A stretch of 12,861 bases of DNA from an uncultured Collinsella sp. (GCA_900547805.1 URIE01000046.1:1-12861); one strand, 5' to 3'; numbered from the stretch's first letter, positions 1 to 8,254 are shown. Numbers and translations: made by a program. Notes: a model not told the origin generated them from the sequence alone.

Positions 1-2
1 GT

Positions 3-125
3 CACCCTCTGCTGCGCTTTACCATGAACGAGGTCCGCTCGGCAGGAATGCTCGCGAAAAAGCTGCAGACGGCAGGCATCCGGCAGACCGCGCTGCCGAC
101 ATGGCTCAACGAGGTAGACCTGTAG
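3..125 (+). CDS. 3' end of an unidentified protein gene (5' part outside window)
   Basis: An open frame enters at the left edge, with its first complete codon at position 3, and ends at TAG 123-125. It gives 40 residues ending in TALPTWLNEVDL. An internal ATG at 24-26 has no convincing ribosome binding site, so this is best read as the C-terminal tail of a longer protein. I do not recognise the family and no motif is visible. The gene runs toward the minus-strand xdhD operon, so the two units converge across the repeat region at 126-469. The tail is too short to assign a function. Confidence 0.55.
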   Translation, partial: HPLLRFTMNEVRSAGMLAKKLQTAGIRQTALPTWLNEVDL

Positions 126-161
126 GCGCTGCTGAGCTTATGCCCGTCTGCCTGCCAAACC

Positions 162-360
162 GGGACACACTTTCCAGTTGAAGCTCCAACCGGAAAGTGT
201 GTCCCACTCTGGAGCCGAATTCCGGGATGCGCTTTCCGCCAGAGGCTCTACCGGAAAGCGCATCCCATTCTGAGCATCGATTCTGGGATGTAATTTCCGC
301 CGAGGGCTCCAAGGGGAAAGCGCATCCCATTCTGAGCGCCTATTCCGGGACGCAGCTTCC
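162..360. repeat. Tandem array of about 62-nt hairpin repeats (three full units, one half unit)
   Basis: Left arms start at 162, 224, 285 and 347, a period of 61-62 nt. Unit 1 pairs GGGACACACTTTCC (162-175) perfectly with 192-205. Unit 2 pairs GGGATGCGCTTTCC (224-237) perfectly with 253-266. Unit 3 has a diverged left arm (285-298), while its right arm (315-328) is identical to that of unit 2. Unit 4 has only a left arm (347-360). Spacers between units share a TTCTGAGC...ATTCC-like core. Units 1 and 2 differ at three stem positions and each change is matched in the other arm, so pairing is preserved. No promoter or credible gene is seen in the array. Function unknown. Confidence 0.85.
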
Positions 361-369
361 GCTCCAAGC

Positions 370-401
370 AAAAGGCCCCGGCTCGCGATGGAGCTGGGGC
401 C
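370..401 (-). terminator. Intrinsic terminator of the permease-ssnA-ygfK-ferredoxin-xdhD operon
   Basis: Bases 374-384 (GGCCCCGGCTC) pair with 391-401 (GAGCTGGGGCC) around a 6-nt loop, with one wobble or mismatch. Read on the minus strand, the stem is followed at once by TTTTGCTT, the layout of a rho-independent terminator. It lies about 70 nt past the xdhD stop. On the + strand the stem is followed by AAAGG, so it would not terminate the left-edge gene. Confidence 0.75.
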
Positions 402-430
402 AAAGGCGCAGCATATGCAGTTGGTGTTGA

Positions 431-463
431 GCGCGGACGGCTCATCAGCATGGCCGTCCGCGC
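431..463 (-). other. Perfect 11-bp hairpin just after the xdhD stop
   Basis: GCGCGGACGGC (431-441) pairs perfectly with 453-463 around an 11-nt loop. It starts 6 nt beyond the xdhD stop codon. No T-run follows on either strand, so it is not a classical terminator by itself. It could stabilise the mRNA 3' end or slow polymerase ahead of the terminator at 370-401. The role is inference. Confidence 0.6.
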
Positions 464-469
464 CCTACC

Positions 470-3247
470 CTACCCGCGGTGACGGGCGCGGCTGTACGGG
501 GTATCCACCATGGGCAGATCCGGGCGCAGCTTGCCGTCAAACGCACGGTAGGCATTCTGCACGGCAGGTGCCGTCGGGATCGTGGCGATCTCACCGATGC
601 CCTTGCCGCCGTAAGCCACGGGCAGCAACTCGTCTTTCTCCACGTAAATGGCGTGGATATCCGGAATCTCGGGCGCACGGAACAGCCCGAGTGTGCCGTA
701 CTTGGCCTGGGGTACGCAATCCTTAAGCGGCCAGTCCTCGGTAAGCGCATAGCCCATACCCATGAGCACGCCGCCTTCGATCTGGCCCTGGATGGAGATG
801 GGATTGACCACCTTGCCGGAATCGTGCGCGGCATAGACCTCGCTCACACGGCCATCGTCGTCCAAGATGACTACATGTGTGGCAAAGCCGTAGCAGATAT
901 GGCTCTTGGGGTTGGGAACGTCGGCACCCAACTTGTCGGTGGGCTCCAGGTATACATAGCTAAACTCGCAGCCCTCAAGCGCCTTGATGGCGGCCGCGGG
1001 ATCTTGCGGATGCATGCCCTGACCAGCGATGAGCTCCTGGGCGCGCAGCTGATACGAACGACCGTCGTCGTACTCGATCTTGGCGCCATCACCATGCGCA
1101 CTCACCGGGGCGGCAGGCGCAGGCTTACCGGCTTCGATGTCAAGCATGGCATCGCGCAGCAGGAAGGCGGCACCGCGCACGGCCTCGCCGGTCACGACCG
1201 TCTGACGCGAGCCAGACGTGGTGCCGGAGTCGGGAGCATTCTCGGTGGAGCACTCGCCGTTGGCGATGCAGCGAAGCGGCAGACCGCAGGCCTCGGCAAC
1301 GTCCTGCAAAAAGACGGTGTTGCAGCCCTGGCCGATGTCGGACGTAGCGGCATAGACCACGGCCACGCCGTTCTCGATGCGAATCTTGCAGCGGCCGGCA
1401 TCGGGCAGGCCCACGCCCACGCCGGCGTTCTTCATGGCGCAGGCGATGCCGGCGTGGCCGGGATGCGCATAGTAGGCATCCTTGACCTCGAGCAGCGTCT
1501 CCTTAAGTGCCGTGGAGCAGTCGGCAATCTGGCCGTTGGGCAGAACCTCGCCCGGCTCGATGGCGTTGCGGTAGCGAATCTCCCACGGATCCAAACCGAC
1601 CTTTTCGGCCAGCAGGTCGATCAGGCTCTCGAGTGCAAACTCGGACTGGCAAACGCCAAAGCCGCGGTACGCACCGGCGGGCGGGTTGTTGGTGTAGTAG
1701 CCAAAGCCGCGAATGTCGGTGTTCTGGTACTTGTAGGGGCCGACGGCATGCGTGCAGGCGCGCTCGAGCACCGGGCCGCACAGCGACGCGTAGGCGCCGG
1801 TATCAAAGTTGATCTCGCAGTCCAGGCCGGTAAAGTTGCCCTCGGCGTCGCAACCCAGCGTAAAGGTGCCGTCCATGGCATGGCGCTTGGGATGGAACGC
1901 GAGCGACTCAGCGCGCGTGAGCTTGCACTTCACGGGACGCTGGAGCTTATAGGCGGCGAGCGCGGCCAGGTGTTGGATGGACACGTCCTCCTTGCCGCCA
2001 AAGCCACCTCCCACGAGCATGGTCTCGACGACCACACGCTCGGGTTCGTTGTCCCAGCCAAACATGTGGGCACACTCTTTGCGCGTGTCGTAGGCACCCT
2101 GGTCGGTCGACTGCACCTTGACGCCATTCTTGTACGGGAAGGCAACGGCGCACTCGGGCTCCAAGAAGGCATGCTCGGTAAAGGGCGTGGTAAAGCGCTG
2201 CGTCACGGTGAACGCGCTCTCCGCCAGCGCCTTGGCGGCGTCGCCGCGCGTCACGTGGCGGCTCTGGCACACGTTGTCCTTGAGCTCCACCGTGTTGCCA
2301 AAGGCAAAGAAGCTGTCATGCAGGCGCGGGGCGTCGGCGGCCCTGGCCTCGACAATGTTGCGCACGGGCTCCAGCGGCTCGTAATCAATCTTTACGAGCT
2401 TCTTGGCCTTCTCGAGCGTCGCCTCGTCCTCGGCAACCACCAGCACGATGGCGTCACCCACGCAGCGGGTGATATCGCCCTGGGCGATCATGACATCCCA
2501 GTCCTGGATAAGGTGGCCGACCTGGTTGACCGGCACGTCCTCGGCGCGCAGGATGCCCACCACGCCGGGCAGGGCCTCGGCCTTGGAGGTGTCGATGGAG
2601 AGCACACGGGCGCGCGGGTACTTGGAGCGCACGGCGCTGGCATAGGTCAGGCCCGTCTGGTCGATCTCGTCGATGTCGTCGGGGTACTTGCCCTCGCCGA
2701 GCACCTTCTTGCGCACGTCGATGCGGAAGGCGCGCTTGCCCACGCCGTAGTCATCGCCGCGCTCCAGATCCTCGTCGATCTGCTTTTCGCCGCGGAGTAC
2801 CGCAGCGGCCAGCGAGATGCCCTCGATAATCTTTTTGTAGCCGGTGCAGCGGCAGACGTTGCCGCGGATGGCGTACTTGATCTGCTCCTCGGTGGGCTCG
2901 GGATCCTCGGCGATGAGCGCCGCACCCGCCATGACCATGCCGGGGATGCAAAAACCGCACTGCACGGCGCCCACGGCGCCAAAGGCGTACACAAATGCCT
3001 CGCGCACGTCCTCGGGCAGGCCCTCGACAGTCACGATGTCGCGTCCGGCGGCAAGAGCGGTGGTCAGCACGCAAGCCTTGATGGCCGCACCGTCCACATG
3101 GATGGTGCAGGTACCGCAGGCGCCCTCGGAGCAGCCGTCCTTGGCGGAATGGATATGCAGGTCGTCGCGCAGGTAGCGCAGCAGCGGTTTGTTTTGGGTC
3201 GTCGTGCGCTCGACGCCGTTAACGGTAAAAGTGAATTCCTGTGCCAT
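470..3247 (-). CDS. xdhD: XdhD-type molybdenum hydroxylase (probable selenium-dependent xanthine/purine dehydrogenase), fused Fe-S and Mo subunits
   Basis: 925 residues, close to the size of E. coli XdhD. Residues 1-160 are the two-cluster ferredoxin-like domain of xanthine dehydrogenases: plant-type [2Fe-2S] cysteines C39, C44, C47 and C59, then the second cluster C97, C100, C132 and C134 (motif CRCTGY). Residues 170-920 are the molybdopterin-binding part, with GGGFGGKE (413-420), AYRGFG (526-531) and GGKGIGE (880-886). By family alignment from memory E420, R528 and E886 match the substrate-binding and catalytic Glu/Arg/Glu of xanthine oxidoreductases, so purine hydroxylation is likely. There is no FAD domain. 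The ATG at 3247 follows AAGGGA at good spacing and starts 12 nt after the ferredoxin stop. It is the last gene before the terminator. Use of a labile selenium cofactor is inferred from family context; no selenocysteine codon is seen. The exact substrate is not certain. Confidence 0.9.
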   Translation of the reverse strand: MAQEFTFTVNGVERTTTQNKPLLRYLRDDLHIHSAKDGCSEGACGTCTIHVDGAAIKACVLTTALAAGRDIVTVEGLPEDVREAFVYAFGAVGAVQCGFCIPGMVMAGAALIAEDPEPTEEQIKYAIRGNVCRCTGYKKIIEGISLAAAVLRGEKQIDEDLERGDDYGVGKRAFRIDVRKKVLGEGKYPDDIDEIDQTGLTYASAVRSKYPRARVLSIDTSKAEALPGVVGILRAEDVPVNQVGHLIQDWDVMIAQGDITRCVGDAIVLVVAEDEATLEKAKKLVKIDYEPLEPVRNIVEARAADAPRLHDSFFAFGNTVELKDNVCQSRHVTRGDAAKALAESAFTVTQRFTTPFTEHAFLEPECAVAFPYKNGVKVQSTDQGAYDTRKECAHMFGWDNEPERVVVETMLVGGGFGGKEDVSIQHLAALAAYKLQRPVKCKLTRAESLAFHPKRHAMDGTFTLGCDAEGNFTGLDCEINFDTGAYASLCGPVLERACTHAVGPYKYQNTDIRGFGYYTNNPPAGAYRGFGVCQSEFALESLIDLLAEKVGLDPWEIRYRNAIEPGEVLPNGQIADCSTALKETLLEVKDAYYAHPGHAGIACAMKNAGVGVGLPDAGRCKIRIENGVAVVYAATSDIGQGCNTVFLQDVAEACGLPLRCIANGECSTENAPDSGTTSGSRQTVVTGEAVRGAAFLLRDAMLDIEAGKPAPAAPVSAHGDGAKIEYDDGRSYQLRAQELIAGQGMHPQDPAAAIKALEGCEFSYVYLEPTDKLGADVPNPKSHICYGFATHVVILDDDGRVSEVYAAHDSGKVVNPISIQGQIEGGVLMGMGYALTEDWPLKDCVPQAKYGTLGLFRAPEIPDIHAIYVEKDELLPVAYGGKGIGEIATIPTAPAVQNAYRAFDGKLRPDLPMVDTPYSRARHRG

Positions 3248-3259
3248 GGTGATTCCCTT

Positions 3260-3739
3260 CTACACGCCGGCGGCGATGCCGGTGCGGTCGTGAATGGCGC
3301 CATGCGGGCAGACGACGGCGCACATGCCGCACGATAGGCAGTCCACGCCGTCGATATGGGCGCAGTTGTCCTCGATACGGATAGCGCCAGCGGGGCACTT
3401 TTTGGCGCACATGCCGCAACCGATGCAGCTCGTGTCGCAAATCTTGCGCGCAATGGCGCCCTTATCGGTGTTGTTGCAGCGCACCAGAATGTTCTGGTAG
3501 CCGGGAACGAAGGCAATCACGCGCTGCGGGCACGCCATGCCGCACAGGCCACAGCCCGTGCACTTGGAGCGATCCACGCGGGCGATGCCATCGACCAGCG
3601 CAATGGCGCCGTGGGGGCAGGCCGTGACGCAGGCGCCACAGCCAATGCAGCCTTCGCTGCAGCGGGCGTCGCCGCCTGCGGAGGCACAGCCGCTTCCGCA
3701 GGCAACGTAGGCCACGTTATGTTGAATGGATTTGGCCAT
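3260..3739 (-). CDS. RnfB-like polyferredoxin, four [4Fe-4S] motifs
   Basis: 159 residues with 22 cysteines. There are four CxxCxxCxxxCP motifs at C31-C41, C60-C70, C105-C115 and C134-C144. Six further cysteines (C14, C18, C27, C88, C101, C126) could add a cluster or structural sites. The second half, with CNNTDKG, a CIGCGMCAKKCP motif and an EDNCAHID-like linker, resembles the C-terminal half of RnfB from Rnf ion-pumping complexes. There is no signal peptide or membrane segment, so it should be a soluble electron carrier. It starts 11 nt after ygfK and ends 12 nt before xdhD, so co-translation with both is likely. Its probable job is to move electrons between XdhD and YgfK. ATG 3739 has an AGGCGAG site upstream. 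Confidence 0.88.
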   Translation of the reverse strand: MAKSIQHNVAYVACGSGCASAGGDARCSEGCIGCGACVTACPHGAIALVDGIARVDRSKCTGCGLCGMACPQRVIAFVPGYQNILVRCNNTDKGAIARKICDTSCIGCGMCAKKCPAGAIRIEDNCAHIDGVDCLSCGMCAVVCPHGAIHDRTGIAAGV

Positions 3740-3750
3740 AAGAGACTCGC

Positions 3751-6750
3751 CTATTTCTTAAGAAGGTACGAATAGTTGTCGCGCACAGCCCTGATGGTCA
3801 GGCGGACGGCCTCGGGCAGACCGGTGTTGACGGCATCGACCGAGACGGTGCGAACCGTGCCGGCGATGCGAACCTTAAAGTGGTCCTCGTCCACGGCCAG
3901 GAAGCCCTCGTTCTCGGAGTTCTCCATGTCCTGATCGCTCCAGAACAGGGTGAGCTTGTCCTTGTAGGGACGACCCTCCTGGTAGGGGCAGAACACGGCG
4001 CAGTTGCCGCACTCGTTGCACATGCCGTCGACATGGACGACCTGATGCTTGGCCAGGCCCGGCACCTTAATTGCCACGTTGGCGCGGTTGGGGCACACAT
4101 CGCAGCAGACCTCGCACACCGAGCCGCAGCCCAGGCAGCGAGTCTTGGTGCAGTTGCGCTTGTCGCGGCACAGCGACCCCTTGCGCTCGTAGCAGGTATC
4201 CTCGCGACCGGCCTGAGCATTCTGGTCGGCGTACTTGTTAAAGTCCACGCCGGCGATGGCACGGGCGACTTCGGCGGCGTCGGCAATAGCCTCGACCACG
4301 GTGGCAGGACCGCGACGGCAGTCGCCTGCAGCCCAGACGCCCTCGACGCCGGTGGAGGTGGCGGCAAGGCGACCGCGACGGTCGTGTTCGACGCCCGCGG
4401 CATCGTACAGGCTGGCATCGATGCCCTCGCCCACGGCACAGATCACCGTGGTGGCGGAAAGCTCGACGGTCTCGCCCGTGGCGACGGGGCTACGACGGCC
4501 GCTTGCATCCGGCTCGCCAAGCTCCATAACGTCGCAGGTTAGCACAGCGCCGTTGAGTGCCTTGGGCCCCAGCAGCTCGCAGAACTCAACGCCGTCGGCA
4601 AGAGCAAGATCGAACTCTTCCTCGTCGGCGGGCATCTGCTTCTTGGTGCGGCGATACACCAGGCGCACGTTCTTCACGCCGGCCAGGCGCTTGGCCACGC
4701 GAGCCGCATCCATGGCGGTGTTGCCGGCGCCGATGACGACGACGTCCTCGCCCAGCTCGAGCTTCTCGCCCTTCTTGGCGGCCTCGAGGAACTCCAGCAC
4801 GTCGAGCTCGGCGCCCTCGCCCAAGCCTGCAGAGCCGGGCATCCAGGCACCGGTGGCCACGACCACGTCGGTAAAGCCCTGGGCCTTGAGCTCGTCAATG
4901 GACTCCACGCGGGCGTTGAGCTGCACCTTGGCGCCAAAGGCCAGACAGAGCTCGGCGTCGTGCGAGATATCGTCGCTCGCGATACGGAACTCGGGGATCA
5001 CGTGACGGACCACGCCGCCGAGAGAGTCGCGGGCCTCGAAGATAGTGACGGGCACGCCGGCGCGCGTCAGGAAGAACGCCGTCGCCAGGCCGGCCGGGCC
5101 GCCGCCGATAACGGCAACGTTGTGCTCGCCGTCGTTGGCGATGGCCTGGGCGCGCAGCTTGGGCAGCACGGCGGTCATGGCCTCGCGGGCGGCCTTGAGC
5201 TTGCTGGCGCGGATCTGGGCGCCCTCGGGCTCGTAGAATGCACGCTCGCAGGCACGGCCGCAGGGATGCGGGCAGATGGTGCCGGTAATGAACGGCAGGG
5301 CGTTGCGCTCGATGATGATGTTGAGTGCGTCCTCGTAACGGCCCTCGTCAACAGCCGCCAGATAGGCGGGGATATCCTGCTGGATGGGGCAGCTCGTGCG
5401 GCACGGCGTGGTAAAGCAGTCGGAAAGCGGGCTCTTGCCGGCGACCTTGCGGTCGGGCAGCGGGCGCAGCGGCTTCTTGTAGAGCGGGTTGGTGAGCGAG
5501 TCGGTCTGGATCGCGGTCACGGCCTCGAGAGAGACGCCCGCGAACGGCTTGCCGTCCAGATCGCCAAACTCGCCGGCCATCTGGCTAAAGCGCTCGTAGC
5601 CACCGGGCTTGAGCACGTCGGTCGCCAGGGTGACGGGCCAAATGCCGGCATCGTACAGGGCGCGGATGTTGTAGACCGTGGCGCCGCCGGAGTAGCTGAT
5701 GCGCAGCTTGCCATCGAACTGCTCGGTAATGCGGCGGGCAGCCTCGATGGTCAGCGAGAACAGCGAACGGCCGGACATATACATCTCAGTGGAAGGCAGC
5801 TCGTTCCTCGTCACGTCGACGGGGAAGGTGTTGGTGAGCTTGACGCCAAACTCCAGGCCGCGCTCGGCGCACAGGGCAATCAGGCGCTCGAACATAGGCA
5901 CGGCATCGGCCCACTGCAGGTCCTCGCGGAAGTGCGTGTCATCGAAGACGATATAGTCAAAGCCCAGCTCGTTGAGGCGCTGGCGGGCAAACTCATAGCC
6001 CAGCAGCGTGGGGTTGCACTTGATGTAGGTGTTGAGGCCCTTCTCGGTGATCAGATAGGTCGCGATGCGCTCGATCTCCGCCGGCGGGCAGCCATGCAGC
6101 GTGGACTCGGTGATGGAGTTGGAGACGCGCGCCGGGATGGACTCGACAAACGCGGCATCGACATGCTCAAATTTGTCCAGGTTGGCGAGCGCCCATGCGC
6201 GGCACTCGTTCCAAACCTCGGAGGCGCTGGCGTCTTTCATGCCCTCGATGTAGGCATCGACCTTGGGGCTCTTGATGCCCTCGAGGTCATAGCCCACGGA
6301 CATGTTGAAGACAAAGCCGTCCGGGCTGCCCAGACCGTACTCGCGGGCAATCAAGTGGCAGGCAAACCATGCCTTCACGTACTCGGCAAAGGCCTGCGGA
6401 ACCTCGAGCTCGGTCGACCACTCGCAGTTGTAGCACTCGTCCTGCGCCACAATGCAGGGCTTGTTCACACACTTGGAGAGCTCCTCGCCGTCCATAACCT
6501 GAACGGTCTTGAGCTCAAAGAAGCGGGAACCGGCCACGTAGGATGCCACGATGTTCTGGGCAAGCTGCGTGTTAGGGCCGGCGGCCGGGCCAAACGGAGT
6601 CTCGATGCGCTCGTCAAAAATGGGAAGCGCGCCCTCCTGGTTGGTCGTGACCATCTTACGCACGCCAAAGATGGCGTCCTGGGTCTTGTGCTCCTCGATG
6701 ATCCAGTTCATCAGCTGCGAAAACGGGATCGGCCTCATGATGTCGCTCAT
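3751..6750 (-). CDS. ygfK: YgfK family flavin/Fe-S oxidoreductase (putative selenate reductase subunit YgfK)
   Basis: 999 residues; E. coli YgfK is about 1030. Residues 1-440 look like a TIM-barrel dihydroorotate/dihydropyrimidine dehydrogenase-like domain (SGGATVYNIRALYDAG at 354-369). Residues 445-520 form the GltD-like Fe-S helical domain (C450, C454, C493, C497, C501). Residues 545-835 carry an FAD site (IGGGPAG, 548-554), an NAD(P) site (IGAGNTA, 673-679) and AAGD (807-810). Residues 853-925 hold a cysteine-rich ferredoxin domain (C853 to C886 and C911, C914, C917, C921). Start: the frame stays open upstream to an ATG at 6873, but the ATG at 6750 has AGGAG at good spacing and begins the conserved sequence. 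'Selenate reductase' is a historical label. In this operon a role passing electrons between XdhD and NAD(P) or another acceptor is more likely. Confidence 0.9.
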   Translation of the reverse strand: MSDIMRPIPFSQLMNWIIEEHKTQDAIFGVRKMVTTNQEGALPIFDERIETPFGPAAGPNTQLAQNIVASYVAGSRFFELKTVQVMDGEELSKCVNKPCIVAQDECYNCEWSTELEVPQAFAEYVKAWFACHLIAREYGLGSPDGFVFNMSVGYDLEGIKSPKVDAYIEGMKDASASEVWNECRAWALANLDKFEHVDAAFVESIPARVSNSITESTLHGCPPAEIERIATYLITEKGLNTYIKCNPTLLGYEFARQRLNELGFDYIVFDDTHFREDLQWADAVPMFERLIALCAERGLEFGVKLTNTFPVDVTRNELPSTEMYMSGRSLFSLTIEAARRITEQFDGKLRISYSGGATVYNIRALYDAGIWPVTLATDVLKPGGYERFSQMAGEFGDLDGKPFAGVSLEAVTAIQTDSLTNPLYKKPLRPLPDRKVAGKSPLSDCFTTPCRTSCPIQQDIPAYLAAVDEGRYEDALNIIIERNALPFITGTICPHPCGRACERAFYEPEGAQIRASKLKAAREAMTAVLPKLRAQAIANDGEHNVAVIGGGPAGLATAFFLTRAGVPVTIFEARDSLGGVVRHVIPEFRIASDDISHDAELCLAFGAKVQLNARVESIDELKAQGFTDVVVATGAWMPGSAGLGEGAELDVLEFLEAAKKGEKLELGEDVVVIGAGNTAMDAARVAKRLAGVKNVRLVYRRTKKQMPADEEEFDLALADGVEFCELLGPKALNGAVLTCDVMELGEPDASGRRSPVATGETVELSATTVICAVGEGIDASLYDAAGVEHDRRGRLAATSTGVEGVWAAGDCRRGPATVVEAIADAAEVARAIAGVDFNKYADQNAQAGREDTCYERKGSLCRDKRNCTKTRCLGCGSVCEVCCDVCPNRANVAIKVPGLAKHQVVHVDGMCNECGNCAVFCPYQEGRPYKDKLTLFWSDQDMENSENEGFLAVDEDHFKVRIAGTVRTVSVDAVNTGLPEAVRLTIRAVRDNYSYLLKK

Positions 6751-6898
6751 AATGAGCTCCTCTCTGTAACGCCCGGCGAGACCGCGCGGCGGGCGCAAAT
6801 ACGGTGTAGCGCTAGCACAGCGCCGGCGACCCCGCGGAGGCCGCCCATGCGCGCGTCGGATGCGGCGAAACATCCGACACGCGTGAATCTACTTGTAA
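6751..6898 (-). other. 148-nt structured spacer between ssnA and ygfK
   Basis: No gene is supported here. CGCGCGTCGGATG (6850-6862) pairs with 6871-6883 around an 8-nt loop; the single A/C mismatch becomes a G-U pair in the minus-strand RNA. A 7-bp stem (6887-6893 with 6901-6907) overlaps the ssnA stop codon. An 8-bp palindrome TAGCGCTA lies at 6807-6814, with further GC-rich self-complementary stretches toward the ygfK ribosome site. No T-run follows the large hairpin, so it is not a standard terminator. It may adjust ygfK expression or mRNA processing; this is inference. Confidence 0.55.
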
Positions 6899-8254
6899 TT
6901 AGTAGATGCGATCGTTGAGCGTGCTCCAGAGCTTCTTGGACTCAGCCATGGTCCACGCGTTGATCTTTTCCTCATCAATGCCAACGAACTCGCGATCCTT
7001 GTACAGGACGCGGCCGTTGATGATGGTGGTGCGGCAGTTTTTGCCCATCATGCCAAAGAGCATGTGGCCGTCGATGTTCTCCTCGCTCAGCGGCGTAAAG
7101 GGCTTGTAGTCCATGACGATGACATCGGCGGCAGCGCCGGCCTCGAGCACACCGAGCTTGCAATCGAAGTACTTGCTCGCCATCTTGGCGTTGTTCTCGA
7201 ACAGCATGGTCATGGCCTCGCACCAGCCCACGTTGGGCATGGCGGCGTTGTGGCGCTGAATGATCAGGAAGACCTTAAGGCTCTCGAGCATATCGTGGGT
7301 GTAGGCGTCGGTGCCCATGCACACGGGGATGCCGCGGCGGAAGAACTCGAGCACGGGGGCGCAGCCCACGGCGTTGCCCATATTGGATTCGGGGTTGTTG
7401 ACGAGCCAGGTGCCGGACTCTTTGACGATATCCATCTCGGCGGGCGTCACGTGGATGCAGTGGCCGAGCATGGTGTCGGGACCCAGCAGGTTGTGCTGCA
7501 GCAGGCGCTCGACGGGGCTGATGCCGCCGCGGTTGAGGCGGGAATCCCACACGTCATTCATGCCCTCGCACACATGGATGTGGAAGCCGGTCAGACCGTT
7601 GTTGGCCTCGGCCATCTTGTCCATGGTCTCGTCCGACAGCGTAAAGGTGGCGTGACCGCCAAACATGGCGGCGATCATGTGGTTGTCGTTATCGCGACGC
7701 TCCTTGGCGGCCCACTGGGCAAACTCGGCGTTCTCGGCAATGGCCTGGTCGCATTTTTCCTGGCCGCGGCGGTCGGAGACCTCGTAGCACAGGCACGAAC
7801 GCATGCCCAGCTCCTGAGCTGCATCCTTAATGGTAAAGAGGCTTCCCGGGATTTCGCAGAAGCTCGCATGGTGATCGAAGATCGTGGTGACGCCATCGCG
7901 GATGGAGTCAAGAATCGTGGCATAGGCGCTGGCCTTGGTGCCGTCGAGCGTCAGGTTGTCGTCGATCTTCCACCACTGCTGCTCAAGATTCTCCAGGAAG
8001 TTGGTGGGGTTGCAGCCCTTAATGGCAAGGCCGCGGGCCAGACCCGAGTAGATGTGGGTGTGGCAATTGATGAGTCCGGGCATGATGAGGTTGCCCTGGG
8101 CGTCGACGTACTCGGCATCCGGGTACTTAGCCTTGAGCTCGCACTCGGGGCCCACTTCGACGATCGTATCTCCGTCAATGGCGACCGCACCGTTTGGAAT
8201 GAATGGGGTCTGAGCGTTGCGAGTAAAGACGGAACCGTTAGCGACCAGAAGCAT
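6899..8254 (-). CDS. ssnA: SsnA family amidohydrolase (putative aminohydrolase)
   Basis: 451 residues, near E. coli SsnA (about 440). It is a metal-dependent amidohydrolase of the cytosine/guanine deaminase superfamily. Visible metal and active-site motifs are HTH (H65, H67), DHHAS with H128/H129, FHIH with H225/H227, LGHCIH with H265/H268, and MGTD with D316. The C-terminal ADVIVMDYKPFTP segment is typical of the composite beta domain. It should hydrolyse an amino group or ring bond of a heterocycle; the true SsnA substrate is not known to me. Start: an ATG at 8272 is in frame, but the ATG at 8254 has AAGGGAG 6 nt ahead and matches the family N-terminus. It lies between the permease and ygfK and is conserved with ygfK and xdhD in other gut bacteria. 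Confidence 0.9.
   Translation of the reverse strand: MLLVANGSVFTRNAQTPFIPNGAVAIDGDTIVEVGPECELKAKYPDAEYVDAQGNLIMPGLINCHTHIYSGLARGLAIKGCNPTNFLENLEQQWWKIDDNLTLDGTKASAYATILDSIRDGVTTIFDHHASFCEIPGSLFTIKDAAQELGMRSCLCYEVSDRRGQEKCDQAIAENAEFAQWAAKERRDNDNHMIAAMFGGHATFTLSDETMDKMAEANNGLTGFHIHVCEGMNDVWDSRLNRGGISPVERLLQHNLLGPDTMLGHCIHVTPAEMDIVKESGTWLVNNPESNMGNAVGCAPVLEFFRRGIPVCMGTDAYTHDMLESLKVFLIIQRHNAAMPNVGWCEAMTMLFENNAKMASKYFDCKLGVLEAGAAADVIVMDYKPFTPLSEENIDGHMLFGMMGKNCRTTIINGRVLYKDREFVGIDEEKINAWTMAESKKLWSTLNDRIY

Noticed and set aside
162..360. CRISPR array
   Set aside because: The repeated parts are long hairpin arms with similar, non-unique spacers, and no cas gene is near.
106..451. Short open frames through the hairpin array with repeated SEWDALS-like peptides
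   Set aside because: The peptide repeat is a by-product of the DNA repeat; the same stretch is open in several frames and none has a ribosome site.
479..3337. 952-codon open frame on the + strand opposite xdhD
   Set aside because: It is the antisense shadow of a G/C-rich gene; the xdhD frame carries all Fe-S and Mo motifs, and the + frame has no recognisable domain.
6751..6873. 41-residue N-terminal extension of YgfK from an ATG at 6873
   Set aside because: Arg/Pro-rich, covers the hairpin spacer, and the ATG at 6750 has a strong ribosome site and the conserved start.
4960..6918. 652-codon open frame on the + strand opposite ygfK
   Set aside because: Antisense shadow; low-complexity Gly/Ala/Leu/Arg composition and no ribosome site or motif.
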